A stretch of 64,000 nucleotides of DNA from Toxonevra muliebris (Eukaryota; Arthropoda; Insecta; Diptera; Pallopteridae): positions 13,628,878 to 13,692,877 of the forward strand of contig OY829326.1 in the NCBI GenBank assembly GCA_963691655.1, read 5' to 3'. Each line of letters begins with the position of its first letter. Position 1 is the stretch's first letter. Made by a program: the position numbers and the translations under genes. The notes under the pieces are model-generated. The model ran no database searches. It saw only the letters and a program-made list of their open reading frames with translations, and was not told the DNA's origin. Shown piece after piece: positions 1-12,410 of this stretch.

Positions 1-1430
1 GAAGATATAAATGGAACACATAAAATTGAAATTACTATAAAAGGTATCATGGCAACTCTATACTATGTATAGAGCCGTTGCTCATTGTTTTTGTTTAACT
101 GATCTAAAAAGCTTTCTCATAGCTGTTCTATTTGAGTTTCATTTTCCATTTTTTCTTTTTTCTATCTTGGCTACTGTGGGAGCAAGTCATCAGATTAATA
201 ACGTTTAATATTTTCAAAAAAATCGATTTTTATTTCGTTGGAAACTACTGGTGGCAAAAACTACGTGCCATCGACAAATCCAGTAGGTATGTATAATATA
301 TCAAGTAAGTATTATTCTATTTAGTTAATTAAAGATTTTAATAAATTTACTTTGGAAAGATAAATAAATAAAATAAAAAAGAATTATATGACAAATTTTA
401 ATAAAAATATTGCGAATAAAATAAAAAAATACCTCAAAAAGCTTTACAGACTTTGAATTTTCAATCCTCAATCTCAAAAACCACACTAAGTCGGTCAAAT
501 TAATTTGGTCCATACTTAATTATTGTCAATTGTTGACCACATTTAAAAGTCACTTTACTGCAAACCCTATTATCTTTTAAGCACTTTAACTTAAATTCAA
601 ATTTCAATGTAGCTTTCTATTCGAAGTCTTCTTATCCAAAAAACTAATTTTCAGTCCATTCTATTTAGTTTTAAACAAAATAAAAAACATTAATATAAAT
701 AAAAATTACAATATAAATGTTAAATTTTCTAATAAATGCCATTATTATTTGTTTTTTTCTAGAAATAATCTTCTTTTTTTACACCCAAATACATTTAAAC
801 TTAAATATTATAGTTTTTATAATAAGTATGCACATAGAAATTAACTGCGTTGTTATTGTGACCCAGCAAAAAAATAAAATACGTGTTCATCCAAAATATA
901 TCAAAATTCATTATTATATACAATTAAATAAACTTTGAAGTAATTTACTTTAGAAGCCAACATTCCGGGTTATATACCCAGTCCGATAGCTTAAAGGTTC
1001 AAAAGTCATGACCAAGTAAATTAAACAGATCAATAGATTTACAGCAGGTAGACCCCATTTTATTTCATCCGATTGTAATATCAGGTAGAGTTTTAATATT
1101 ATATCTGGCATATATTTCACTCCTTATTCTAAAGCCCAAATATATTTAAAAGATCATAACATACGTTTTGAACATTTTCCAATTAATAATGAGTAACAAT
1201 CATTTTTCTGGGTTATATTATATCAATGTATACGTAACTCCATGAGCCAGCATGCTCTATCCCTGCTATATGCACAGTGAAAAACAGACTAGTTCAAGGG
1301 CTAGGGCTGAGGTAATCCATACCATACAGAAAAAAAATAAAAACAAAGTTTTACAAAAGCAAATAGCAATGGTAACGGAAATTTACAGTTGTGACTCGAC
1401 GTTGCTTTTTCTTTTTTTGATTATTTTTGA
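1..1430. other. A+T-rich sequence, no gene seen
   Basis: Only short open frames rich in Ile, Phe, Lys and Asn occur here, as expected by chance at this base composition. I see no splice-bounded coding segment, transposon end or RNA gene. Confidence 0.6.
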
Positions 1431-1437
1431 TGCCGCG

Positions 1438-1446
1438 TATTTAAAA
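1438..1446 (+). promoter_or_regulatory. possible TATA box of the small peptide gene
   Basis: The string tatttaaaa lies about 90 bases before the ATG at 1531. That allows a start of transcription near 1470 and a leader of about 60 bases. TATA-like strings are common in this sequence, so the assignment rests only on position. Confidence 0.25.
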
Positions 1447-1530
1447 AGAGAAGTGAAAGTGAATTAAAAGTAAGTTGTGAGTTTAACCAAAATATTTTTA
1501 AAATAATATTATTATGAAAAACATTAAAAA

Positions 1531-1765
1531 ATGAGCGTCAAAAAATATTTCAGTATTTGTATTATTATGCTTATTATTTCTTTTAATCATATTTGTGTAT
1601 GTGGAAGCAATGGCATCGAAATAACTCCGGGAAGGCTGAAAAGATTGAACGCAAAAACGGACAAGGACTTGTATTCCTCATGTAATAATGTCATAATTTA
1701 TTTTCATTTCTATCTGTTTTTCAATTTTAGATAAAAAACCCTGCACAAAGCCGCTAAAACGATAA
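1531..1765 (+). CDS. candidate small secreted peptide, two exons (1531-1681, 1731-1765)
   Basis: I do not recognise this gene. The first exon opens with a textbook signal peptide: MSVKK, then a hydrophobic stretch (IIMLII), ending near residue 25 at CVCG. The next part is charged and polar, with a basic RLKR at about residue 35. A GT at 1682 and an AG at 1730, preceded by tttttcaatttt, define a 49-base intron, short but possible in flies. Splicing joins frames exactly: the split codon becomes Tyr and the frame ends in a basic Cys-containing tail (KKPCTKPLKR) with TAA at 1763-1765. The product would be 61 residues, about 36 after signal cleavage. Without splicing the frame runs into Phe-rich noise, which favours the intron. 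The RLKR could be a prohormone-type cleavage site. It could still be a chance frame. Confidence 0.4.
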
Positions 1766-1886
1766 AGATATCAAAACATAAATGAAAAGAATACAATAAT
1801 TTAAGCTAATAAATAACATGAAAAATAACGTAAAAAACCGAGAATTCAATTTAGTCGTAGAAATATTTTCCCAAAATATTATTAGT

Positions 1887-2629
1887 TTAGTGACCAGTTT
1901 CGAAAGGTACTAGCTCTCCGACTAGTTCAAAAGTAATGCAATAGGTGACAATTATTTCCTCGAAAGACATTAACATTGCAAAAGAGACAGTTGACAGCAT
2001 GTAAAAGGGGTTTACGGTAGAACCAGAACCGGTTCCAATGTAACTAGTTTCATTATTATTTATAGAACTAGTCAGCTTCTCTAAAGGGATAGTATTCACG
2101 CTAACTTACTACAACAATAACACTCACATGAAGAGTAAGACAAAAAAATAGAAAAAAACAAACACATACATAAAATGTGATAAAATAATGTTATCTTTGA
2201 AAAAAAAAAAACTCTATTTTTTTTATGTATGTCGTATGTAAAAATTTGGCAAACGTTTGCTAACTCATAAATTACAAATTTTATAGAACTTGTTGCCAAA
2301 AAATGTTGACATACATATTTTTATGTTATCAATGACTTAACAGCTTTTAAAATGTCCAAAAAAAAATAATAATAATAAAGAGGAGGAAATAAAAATGCTG
2401 GCTGATAAAAGTTTAAGGGTAAATGTATATATGTTAATGTATGTATATAGTAAGTGATTTGAAAAATGATGAAAAATATAAATAAATAAAATTCAGTGTG
2501 AACATTCATGCTTCAACTTCAAATTACTTATCCGTCTAGTAGTAAAAAAGCCAAGTCAGTTGTGCTTGTGATTTTACCTTTACTGCATCCAGGAGAGTCA
2601 TCCATTTTAGCAAGTTCTGAAGTGTCCAT
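1887..2629 (-). CDS. candidate two-exon gene of unknown function (2629-2578, 2104-1887)
   Basis: Exon 1 on the minus strand starts with ATG at 2629, preceded by an in-frame TGA, and encodes 17 residues (MDTSELAK... ending PGCSK) up to a donor AAAG|GTAAAA at 2578/2577. Exon 2 begins after an AG at 2106-2105. The one base left over from exon 1 joins two bases of exon 2 in frame, giving 90 codons in total including TAA at 1889-1887. Exon 2 encodes a Gly/Ser turn (GTGSGST) and a hydrophobic segment (FYMLSTVSFAMLM) before an acidic end (VPFETGH), so a single membrane span is possible. A nearer AG four bases upstream of the proposed acceptor would shift the frame, which is the main weakness. The gene converges with the peptide candidate at 1531-1765. 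I do not recognise the family. Confidence 0.33.
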
Positions 2630-2830
2630 GAAATGGTTTGCCTTGGATCACATAACCCATGAAATTTTCGTTTAAATAAACTTAAAGTTATTCAGATAAA
2701 CGCATTCCATTTATTTTTAGGCAGTCGATTTTTATTACTAAGTACATAAATTTGTAAATCGCTTACCATTCATTTATTTTAAATATATAAATATGCGTAA
2801 TAATTTGTGTCACAGATGCAAAGGAATTAA

Positions 2831-2965
2831 CCCAGTAATGCCTAGCGGTTTCATATGGTAACCTGTCACTGAGCCGTCCATGAGCCAGGTTCAAAAACAA
2901 TTTTTTTTCTCAAGTTAGTTTATTGATCTATCTACTTACTTTGGTTCCCGCTCGTCCTTAATGGG
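2831..2965. mobile_element. TTAA-flanked miniature element (135 bp), piggyBac-type ends
   Basis: TTAA occurs at 2827-2830 and 2966-2969. The left end begins cccagtaatgcc and the right end, read inward on the minus strand, begins cccattaaggac. The first roughly 110 bases are clearly homologous to the element starting at 54440: shared blocks include taatgcc, catatgg and gagccaggttca. This copy is much shorter than the 765-bp relative, so most of the interior is deleted. TTAA duplication is the hallmark of piggyBac transposases. No protein is encoded. Confidence 0.7.
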
Positions 2966-2969
2966 TTAA

Positions 2970-3900
2970 GGAAAATGCGCTGCTGATCAAAGAAAAGATA
3001 GTGTACATACCTAAAATTAAAAAAATTGTCACACGTGTCATAAACTACGCATTGTTCATATATGAGATTAACAAAGTCGCTTCAATATTTCTTTATATCC
3101 ATTCTAGCTGACTCGGCAAACGTTTTTTTGCCTTTTCTGCGAAAAAGCGCGAAAATTATGAAAGAATGAAGTACTTAAAATTTAAAATTGAACATTCGTA
3201 ATGTCAATTCAGGCATCCATTGAATTTGGAAAAAAAGTTCTAGATTAAAACTGTGTCTCATTATTAACACAATTGATATTTTCAAAAGTATTTAACTTGA
3301 ACTGTACATTAAAAACAAAGAATCATTATAAATGAAAATCTCAAACCAATATTGTGTTAATTAAATTTTAGAAATGAAAGTTTACATTGCATCTGGACGA
3401 CCAGAAAATTAAACATTTTTATTGTATTATCACCGATGTGATCTCAACGACGTGTACGAAAACAAATAAAGTCTGATAGCAAAGAACATAGTGGATATTA
3501 ACAAAAAAAAAGACCGTTAGGCGCATCAGTGAGTGTTCTTCGACAAAAAATAAAGCCATATTGGCTGATAATACCATTTGAGCAAAATTTTTAACCCAGT
3601 TGATGCTAAAGGTGTCATTCAGCAGTTAGATAGAAAGTCCAGCATATCTGTACTAAAAAGGTTTTTTTTTTTTGTTGAAAAAATTTATTAGATTTCAGTT
3701 ATAGAAACAATATTTCAGGAGGCTCTATATTCATATCAAAGATCATTCTTGAAATTATGTCTCAAACTTATAATTATAAATAATATATCAAAAACTATTT
3801 AAAAATTTGAACCAATTTGATATTTGTTATAATTATAGCATTCGTTACAGCGCCACCTAACGGATTTTAGGACAGCGATGCAGGGTCTTAAGATATTTCA
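2970..3900. other. A+T-rich sequence without a gene
   Basis: No coding segment is seen. An 8-base inverted match (ccgttagg at 3514, cctaacgg ending 3863) might mark ends of an old element, but flanking duplications are absent. Confidence 0.5.
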
Positions 3901-3905
3901 TAAAG

Positions 3906-4370
3906 CAGTGGAAATAATAGTAGAAAAAGGAATGGAAAAATTAGTAGAAAATAGCAGTAAAAAAATAGAAGAAAATGGTAGTTGAAAAGGTAGTAGAAAA
4001 AAGAATAGAAAATAGTATTAAAAATGGTTGTAAAAAAGTAGAAAAAAGGTAGCAGAAAAAGTAGTAGAAAAATAGTTAAACATAGTAGTACAAAAATAGT
4101 AAAAATGGAGTAGAAAGAGTGGTAAAAATAATATTAAAAAATATTAGTAGAAAAAAATGTAAAAGGTAGTAAAAAATAGTAGTAGAAAAATTGTAGAAAG
4201 TAGTGGTACAAAATAAAAAGAAATTGCAAAAAAAATTTAATAAAAAGGTAGTAGAAAAAAAGTAGTAAAATAGTAGTAGAAAATATTAGCTGAAAAATTA
4301 GTAGAAAAAAAGTAGTAGAAAAGTAGTAAAAAATAGTAGTAGAATTAGTAGTAGTAAATAAAAGTGAAGC
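3906..4370. repeat. degenerate purine-rich minisatellite
   Basis: About 460 bases are built from variable units of the type agtagtagaaaaa and aaaatagtag, nearly without cytosine on the plus strand. The opposite strand gives long Phe/Leu/Tyr open frames that are artefacts of this composition. Confidence 0.85.
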
Positions 4371-4735
4371 ATGGTACCACACCCACTAATTCAGTACACT
4401 GAAAGAATTTAAATTTTAGTACCGTACCATAAATGGCCTAAGATATCTCATAATGGAAATTCAGGTTATATGGAAGGTGCCACACCCCCTTTGTCAATCC
4501 CACCCATATTTTTGTTGTACCATGGCATTGTCAATTCTCGTTATTGTTCCAAATTTCTGTGGCGTGCTATTAATGGTTCTTGATATATACTACTAAAAGC
4601 CATTATGAATAGCTATGAACCATCCTCCCCCCTAAGAAAATATATTCTGGAAATATGACTTCAATCTGTCTAGTTGTTCAGAAGTTACACGATGACATAC
4701 ACACAAAACTCTACGATTATATATATAAAGATGAA
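4371..4735 (+). repeat. probable dispersed-repeat 3' segment, class uncertain
   Basis: The stretch is more complex and less A+T-biased than its surroundings. It ends in acgattatatatataaagatg, cut here to its TA-rich character, which resembles microsatellite-like tails of some LINEs. No open frame survives, so the class is not assigned. Confidence 0.3.
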
Positions 4736-4739
4736 ACAA

Positions 4740-7050
4740 ACTATAAAATAAACTTTCAAAATATTTAAACAAAACGTGACGTATACAAGTTTCAACTAAC
4801 TCATATATTCACCTTAAAATTTTTAAATTATAAAAGCACATGTAATAGAAAGAAATCAGTTTTATTGTGGAAATCAATACATAAGAAAATTTCTTAAACA
4901 AAAATGTGACTAAATATTTTTTTTTAATCTTAACCATATAATGTTTAGTTGCTGCTTTAATGCTCTTAAGCTTTCCAAAAGTATCAATTTAAATGATCAC
5001 AAAAATGCAATTTGTTCGCTCACACCTGACAGAGTCATGCCTTCTTTTTTTTTACCTGTACTTTACTTTCCCCCTGTAAAGCATGGAAATTCAGTTTGTG
5101 GCAACTTCAGTAAAAAAAAAAAACATGGAAACACTTTCCCTACTATGTTAATGACATTACGTAAAAGTTTTACATATTGAACACGTTTACACGCAGTGAA
5201 TGAGGATAAAGAATAAAAAGTAGAAAGGGCTGGTGTATTTGACACTTTGGTCTACAAAAGCATGCGTACAAATAAATCAGTAAATTGCTGGTGGCTTACC
5301 AGGAAAATTTTGAAACCTAAAGTGTGTAGGTATATAAAAACAGAGAAAAAAAGAACATACAACTACATAAAATTTAGCCTAGAAGCTTTAAAGAGTAAAA
5401 CACAAGAAATTTATTTTATAAGCAGCAATGAAATAATCTTTTAAATTTAAAATTTCTGTTTTATTTTTCCTAAAATAATATGCTACTTACAGTTGACAGC
5501 ACAATTAAACATTTTTTTTTTTGTTTTATATATGATTCACTCAGAAAATTAATGAATTGTTGCTGATTCATTAAATTTTCGTGAAATTAATGACTGAAAA
5601 TGTGCAAACATCATCATCATCGCCATCAACAGCATCGAAAATTTCTTCAATTTTCCTCTCATCTTTATTTATCTTAAGCAGTTTATTTCATTGACTTTTC
5701 ATGGCTTTCGTCATGGTAGGTAGACACGTCAAAAAGTGTGTGTTTGCTTGTGTCAGTGTGCGTATGACTTTATATAAAAACGTCAGCTAATTTCCGCTCA
5801 TTAACACACTTTTGACACTTTTGTGTGTTCTATATACTTATGAATCTAAAAAACTAAAAGAAATAATGACAAATTAATTCATGGGAACGTATGAAAAATT
5901 GTTGTTCATTTGTTGATGTTAATGTATTAAATAAGTTGAAAAAGTTAAACGTGCTGAAGAGTCTCGTTAACTAATGTTCAAAGATGTGAGCTTAAATTCA
6001 TAAAGAACTTATGACACTTTTCATCAAGTTGCTGTAAGCACCAAGAAATTTTTTACATACATATGTATTGGATAAGTAGTTTCGTTGTTTTCTGGAACAA
6101 ACAAACCATACCAAACGATAAAATATTTTTAATATAGCATTCACTTTTACATGCAAATTTATGGGCGTTTTATTTAATGTTGAGAGTATGAACATCTATA
6201 TTTTATAAAGTGGGATGATGAAGAAATTCACTCTGGCATTTAAAGAAAAATACCAAATTCTAACTATCTTTAGGCCTGTGCTTCAGTAACACCGGTCGTA
6301 TAAGTAACATATAATATCAAATAATTTATGAATTTCTTACAGAAATAAATCGTTTAATTATAATGCCGTCAATAAAACAAAACTGATGGAATAAAATTCC
6401 AATTATTTTGATTGGTAACTTTAAAAAACAAATTTTAATAATTTTTCACTGGGTACTAAAAATCAATAAAAATAGAAATTTTCTATTCCATGCTCATATA
6501 CATTTGCAGGTAAAACGAACAAAATTGATTTCATGAATACCTCAATTCTGTGGTTTGTAGGTAGGAGGGACGAGAGTTTAAAGTAGTCTGCTACTCACTA
6601 GACTATAGAGGTCGCTAGTGATATAAATAGTTTTCTTAAAACCGTCTTATTTTTTCTTTTTATGCAGCCTTTTGTATTCTTGTCTCCCTTGAGTAACCAG
6701 CTTGAACCAGCAAAGGTGAAAACAATGTTTTGTATAAAATTTGGTTGGGTCACAGAACAACAAAATAATGGTAGTACTTTCTTTTTAGGGGTAAATGACT
6801 AAAAGCACAAAAATGTATGTTTCACTTCTTTGGTGTGTAGCAGCCCCACGTTTTAATTTTTTTTTTAAATTTAGCTTATTTCATTAATTGTTTCTTGAAA
6901 GACTTTTTCCCTTAGAATTAAGAGGCTCCAAATGTTTAGTTGTTAAATGACAATTTTGTCAAAAACAGGTAATTTTTTGAAGTGTGCTATGCACAGTGTT
7001 CTCCAAAATTACTCGATATTGCGAAAATTCTAGAAACTATTTTTATCATC
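4740..7050. other. A+T-rich sequence, no gene seen
   Basis: Open frames here are short and compositionally biased. A small catcatcatcatc run lies near 5610. I see no element ends or RNA genes. Confidence 0.55.
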
Positions 7051-7061
7051 CTCCAACTTTT

Positions 7062-7126
7062 TAGCTGGTGGAAATCCCATTTGCATTTTCAAGGAGTCCA
7101 ACACACTAACCGCTTCGCCACGGATA
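7062..7126 (-). mobile_element. tRNA-derived SINE head (partial)
   Basis: On the minus strand the sequence carries an A-box-like tggcgaagcgg followed by ttagtgtgttggact, and then a weak B-box-like gggatttcc about 40 bases on. The block ggttagtgtgttggact is shared exactly with the SINE at 32872-33171. The rest of that SINE body is not recognisable here, so this is a truncated or diverged copy. Confidence 0.5.
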
Positions 7127-7139
7127 TCATTTTACATAT

Positions 7140-8990
7140 TGAAATAAGTAATACGTAAAGAACAAAAAAATTATATCCCCTCCAAAAGGAAATTCCTACC
7201 TACGCTACTGCTTCAATTCCATCACAAATAACACTGTAGATCTTTGTATTGTAGAATATTTCTGAGCTTCATACAAAACCTCAATATATCACTGGTTGCA
7301 AAAAATTTTACAAAGAGGATCTTCATCCTACATTTTATTCATATAATATCTAGTCAATTTCGTTATTTGCATTCATAAATAATTAAAAGTAAACAAACAA
7401 TACTATAATCTCTTCACATTTCAGAAAATTTCAAAACTCAAACGAAAAAACAAACCATTTGGAAACAAATTCTCTGCATATTTGTAGTTTTTTATTTACC
7501 CTTTTACCATTAAACAACATTGCGAAAAACTACTTAATAAAGGTATAAACGTATGTTTCTTTCTATACCAATATCTGAAGTTCTAGGTAGTTAGGAGCTA
7601 AAGTGCATTTGTTCATTCACTCACTTGCAACAACGTTGCATATTTTACCATTTTTCAAGTGTTTTTTTGAAAAATTTCTATAGATATTCCAAGTGCTTTC
7701 TGTATTTTACTGTTGCCAACTTTTTATAAATTTTATTTGGTTTTGTTAAAATAGGGGGCGGCGGTTTAGATTACATAATTATTTTATTTCAAATTGCTGC
7801 AAGATAAGTTACAAAAATTAATTAGAAGTAAATAAGTGGTGCTCTTCAATAAACTATTGACGGCAGACAAGTATGTACATTGAAAAGTTCAAGTGCATGT
7901 ACGTACATCCATCCACCTGTAATTTGAATATAAAAATGTGTTTGCCCCTCTGAAAGTTTTGATATTTCAGCGTTATGCTTAGAAGTTTAATTGAATGTAT
8001 GAAAAGAATAACTTACAGTTGGCGGAAATAAACAATAAAATGCATTCATTCAAAAACTTCATGTTGGGTATAATGCAAGTAGTCGCAATTTTTATAAAAA
8101 GAAGTATATTTCTATTTATTACACACTGCGACAAATATAAAGTTTTTCTTAAATCATAAATGGAAACTTAATTTTTGGAATTTGAGTAGAATAATCTATG
8201 TTTACTCTTTAAAGTAGCCACAGCATCTACTCATAAAATAAAACTGTGAAGTAATCAGGAAAGCGAATTCTAACATTCAACAAACCATTAAGCGAAAACA
8301 AAATTGAGAAAATATTTTCTGTTAAATCATTTTAAATTTTAAAATAATTTTTTCAATACAACTCAACTACTAATACCTTTTATATATATATATAAATATA
8401 TGCATATGTGTATTAAACACTAAGAGCAACCACTAGTCCTTCATAAATACATTTACGATTTATTCAATACGTAATGCCTTCAAGGCATACTTTTTAGGAA
8501 CCGCAAAGTCATACAAATTATTCTTAACTGCAACAAGCAAATACAAAAAAAAAAAAATATAAGAAAAGGTATTTTTGATAGTAAATAATTTATTCGCTAA
8601 AACTTCATAGGGTCAGCAAAATGTTAGTAAATTCCGAATGGATGATAGCAAACATAATCGAAAACTAATTTTATCAAAAAAGAAATAGAAAGCGATATTC
8701 TTTATTGAATGAAATAAATGAGAATAACATTTTTTTTATATACTTCAAAAACAAAAAAAAAAAAAGGTAGTAAATTATGTAAAAAGCTTTTATAGAGGTG
8801 ACCTTTTTTCTTGCCTACTGTATCAAAATGTAAAAAATGTTTTAGTTTATCTCTGTTAGAAGCTTGTCACAATAAAACAAAAAAAGGTTTTTTTAAACTA
8901 ATTTTGCTTTATATACGTATGTATATACTATAGGCATTTAAAGTGATTATAAATAAATATTTTCACAGTTCAATTTTAATTTTCACAGTA
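7140..8990. other. A+T-rich sequence, no gene seen
   Basis: It contains short tata and poly-A tracts near 8380 and 8540. No supported gene or element is visible. Confidence 0.55.
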
Positions 8991-9004
8991 AACATACATT
9001 AAAG

Positions 9005-9761
9005 CAGCGGTTCTCAACTGTGCTCATCCTCGTATCAGTGTCAAACCTGCGCCTCCCCCAATTTTATTTTTCACACAACAATTTCTTATCCTGGTTTACT
9101 ATTTTTTTTTTAATTAAATCATAGCAGCCTGAATAAAATTCTAGTTTTTCCGTAGTTCGGAGGAGGCTCTGGTTAGTCTTCGTCAAAGATAAACTGAGCT
9201 AGTAAATTTATTTAGAAGTTGAATAGTTTCTCGTAGAGAAAACTTGAGAACTGGAGAATCATGCCATTATCTTGAGTGATTCCTAATGTTAAAGTTTGTG
9301 ATAGTAAAAGGTAGTTGAGAAACCCACCAAAGGAAAAAAAACTCTTTACAAAAAGAGAAGACAATGGTTTTAATTTGGAATGAAAAGACGGTGATTTGGA
9401 AGTCGAAGGAAAATTATAGATACTCGTGAGGGCCTTGTTGGTAGTGTGATATTTAGTTCTGCTTCGAAAATCAATTCATTTAACCTTAAGCTCTTCGAAA
9501 ATGGTGTTTTACATTCAATTTTTTTTGTCGTATTTTTGCGGTTGAAGTCAGAAATGAAAATTGTGATACCAAAAGGTGCATATTGTAGCTCTTAACATAT
9601 AATATGAATGAAAAGAGAAATAATGAGAAGAAAAATTATTTTGTTGAATACTTAATATTATGATTACGGTTCATTACAGAGTATTAAAATACTTGTTTAT
9701 TGGAATATCTCCGCGCCTCAATTCAAATCTGTCTGCGCACCCCACCACTTGAGAACCACTG
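9005..9761. mobile_element. non-autonomous hAT-type transposon with perfect 8-bp target duplication
   Basis: The left end begins cagcggttctcaactg and the right end, read inward, begins cagtggttctcaagtgg. CAGNGGTTCTCAA is a classic terminus of the hAT superfamily. The eight bases cattaaag lie directly outside both ends (8997-9004 and 9762-9769), matching the 8-bp duplication typical of hAT transposases. The 757-bp interior has no transposase-like frame, so mobilisation would have needed an enzyme supplied elsewhere. Confidence 0.9.
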
Positions 9762-9769
9762 CATTAAAG

Positions 9770-12406
9770 TATTAAGGTTGGTTTTTTACTCAGAAGAAAA
9801 ATGTCACCTGTAACTAAAATTGATTTTGTATTTTGGCATATTTTTATTTTCCAAAGCCTTAAATGTTTCATGTATTCTATATCTAATTTTTTTAGCTTTT
9901 AATTTTTTAATGATTTCTTTTTTTCACTGTGGCCAACTTCCCTTAGGTTTCCTTTTTCCATTTGAGGTTGCCTTGTTGATTAAGATTTTTCTTTATTGTC
10001 ACAGCAGCAAAACTTTTTGACACTTCTGATATCACCACAGAGTTGACGACGAAGAACTCTATGCTTCTCAACTTCTCATGCAACAAAAGCAACAGCAGCA
10101 GTTTGAGCACTAGTGTGGAAAATTTCATGCGAAAGTGTCATTTTGATAGAAAGTTTATTCTCGAACTTCTTCATCGTCGTCATGAAGCTTATGAACTTCT
10201 TTTTATTGTCATTTGAAATCATTTTGATTTTTATTTTTCACAATTTTTTGTAATTATGAAAGATTAAGTAAAATAAGAACTATCAAGTATTTTGATATTT
10301 TTCACATTTCGCCTATTTTTTTCTCTGTATTATTATTCAATATAATCTAATTTTCAAAGGAATAGTTATTATTTTATTTTGTATTAAAACTATAGAAATT
10401 GTGTAGAAATTAAGATTTTCAGTATTCCAGTTCCAAATTCAATAAAATTCGATTTAGCTTGCTACTGATTATCTAAATGTCTTATATTCTCCAGATTCAT
10501 ACTCAACTCATACCTGAGAACTTTTGATTCAAGTGTTTACTGATACTTTATAGCACATACATGTGAATTTAACTATAACTCATCTGCTCGCATTTCCCTA
10601 ACCTCTGCTCTCTATATTTCTTGTTTTCTTTCTTTTCATTCAAGCCTACTTTCAGAATTTTTGCCTTCATATGTTTGTATATTTGAAATTGCTATGAAAT
10701 TGCTTGAATGGAAAAAAAAAAAATTTTATTATTAAATTCCATTCAGCGGTGAAATCAATTATGATGCGCATTCTTCCACTTTTTTCCTTCAACGTTTGTG
10801 GTTATTTTAGCAAAAAAGAAATTGAAAAACTTTTCATACCAGTTTGCCTTTTTGGCAGCCTTAGGCAAACCACTATGAAAATAAAAGCTGCCAAAGAAAG
10901 CGTGTGTCTTGATATGGAAATGAAAGAAGCAAAAAAGGTGCTTGCAAAAGAAAAACAATATTACTTTTATATACGAGCATACTTCACGTAGAATATACAG
11001 TTAAAGGCAAATGTTAAATAAAAATTGTTGATTGCGAAATGTTTTTCAATAAAACTCCGCTGAAGGAAATTTCAACTTACTTTATAGTAATTCTGAAAAA
11101 AAAGTATTATAAAAGTAACTTTTGTTTCAAATAGCTTTAAATTTATAGTTGCAGGTTGATTTCAATGAAGTCAACCAAGCATATGATTTGTTTTTGTTTT
11201 TGCTTATGCTAAACATATTATTAATTGCTCATACGCTATGTGGTACGCACTGAAAAGCAAAAGATTACGCGTGAAAAAGCTTGAAAGCAAACAGTGATTA
11301 TTTTTTTTAAAATTATATTCATGCACTTTCGAGACTTAAATGAACTTATTCTCCATTCCTTTTTTTTTTTTTACTTTCTGCTATAAAATATCTTAGCTAT
11401 AGCTTAGAGGGCAACCCTCCTGCTGTGAGCGAACTTTAGTAGGTATATAATATAATAAAAAAAAAATGAAAAAAGCTACGAAACAAACTTCCTAAAGGCA
11501 CTGTAGAAATATTTTAGTAATATAGTAAGTAAGTAATATTTAAATATTTTTAATATACCAGACATTAGATACACCAGCAGTAGCGGCAGCACAGTAGCGT
11601 AGACTTGAACGATATTTGTGTGCTGTGAGGGTTGTGAAGCTCAGGCTGCCATTAAAACTTTACACCTTTTCTTTATTTAATTTAACGCTTCTGCGTTGAG
11701 TCGTTTAACTTTATCTCTAAATAACATGCTTAAGGGCAGTTTTACCAATGGATTTTGTGTAAAATTTATAATTTTTTTTTATTTTTTTTTCTTTTGCTGA
11801 TACATACCTTTCGATGCAGTTGCCAATATCAGATAACGCCGCTGCTGCTGCTATCTGCCTCTACTATTTTCTTCTCAAAAAAAAAAAAATCGTTGTTTTT
11901 TGGCTTTTTATAGCTTTACTTCATTGACAAAAGTTTTGCTATCATCTTAAGCAGATTGAAAATTTATTACTTTTTTATTGCTTTAATGCGCAGATAATCG
12001 CAAATTTATTTAAAAGGTCAGTTAGGGAGGGTGTATGGATGTGTGTGTGCAAATAAAAATGGTAGAAGTGTGAATATAAAATTGAAATGCTTGTTAGAAA
12101 ATAGGGAGCGAACGAATATTTGAATGATGTTTAAAGGATAAAATTCAAGATGTTTATATGAAAATTGAAGAAATTTTGATTTCAAAAACAAAGTAAGAAA
12201 AATCTTATCAAAATTTAAAACGTTGTTAGATTAAAATTGTGTATATAATAAAATTTTGCTCATGTCTAAAATTATGCAGATTTCGAAACACATAATAATA
12301 TATTTTCGTAATTTTTTAACTAAAAGGCCATACAGTCATGTATTTAAAAATGGTTGAAGATTTCAAATAGATTTTACTAAGGCTTAGTGCAAAACTTTCT
12401 ATTTCA
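9770..12406. other. A+T-rich interval, one weak open segment, no recognised gene
   Basis: A 51-codon frame starting ATG at 10061 and ending TGA at 10214-10216 has unusually mixed residues (NKSNSSSLSTSVENF), is open upstream to about 9979 and includes a Ser-rich run from an aacagcagcag repeat. It could be exon-like, but no splice pair supports it. CAG-type runs also occur near 11570 and 11845. Otherwise nothing is seen. Confidence 0.4.
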
Positions 12407-12410
12407 TATA

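Noticed and set aside
3514..3863. Element with ccgttagg/cctaacgg ends
   Set aside because: Only eight terminal bases match and no flanking duplication is present.
4134..4382. 82-codon Phe/Thr/Tyr-rich minus-strand frame
   Set aside because: It is the complement of the purine-rich minisatellite.
10704..10991. 95-codon frame and overlapping reverse frame
   Set aside because: It lacks an ATG at its start, is Lys-rich, and has no recognisable domain; probably chance.
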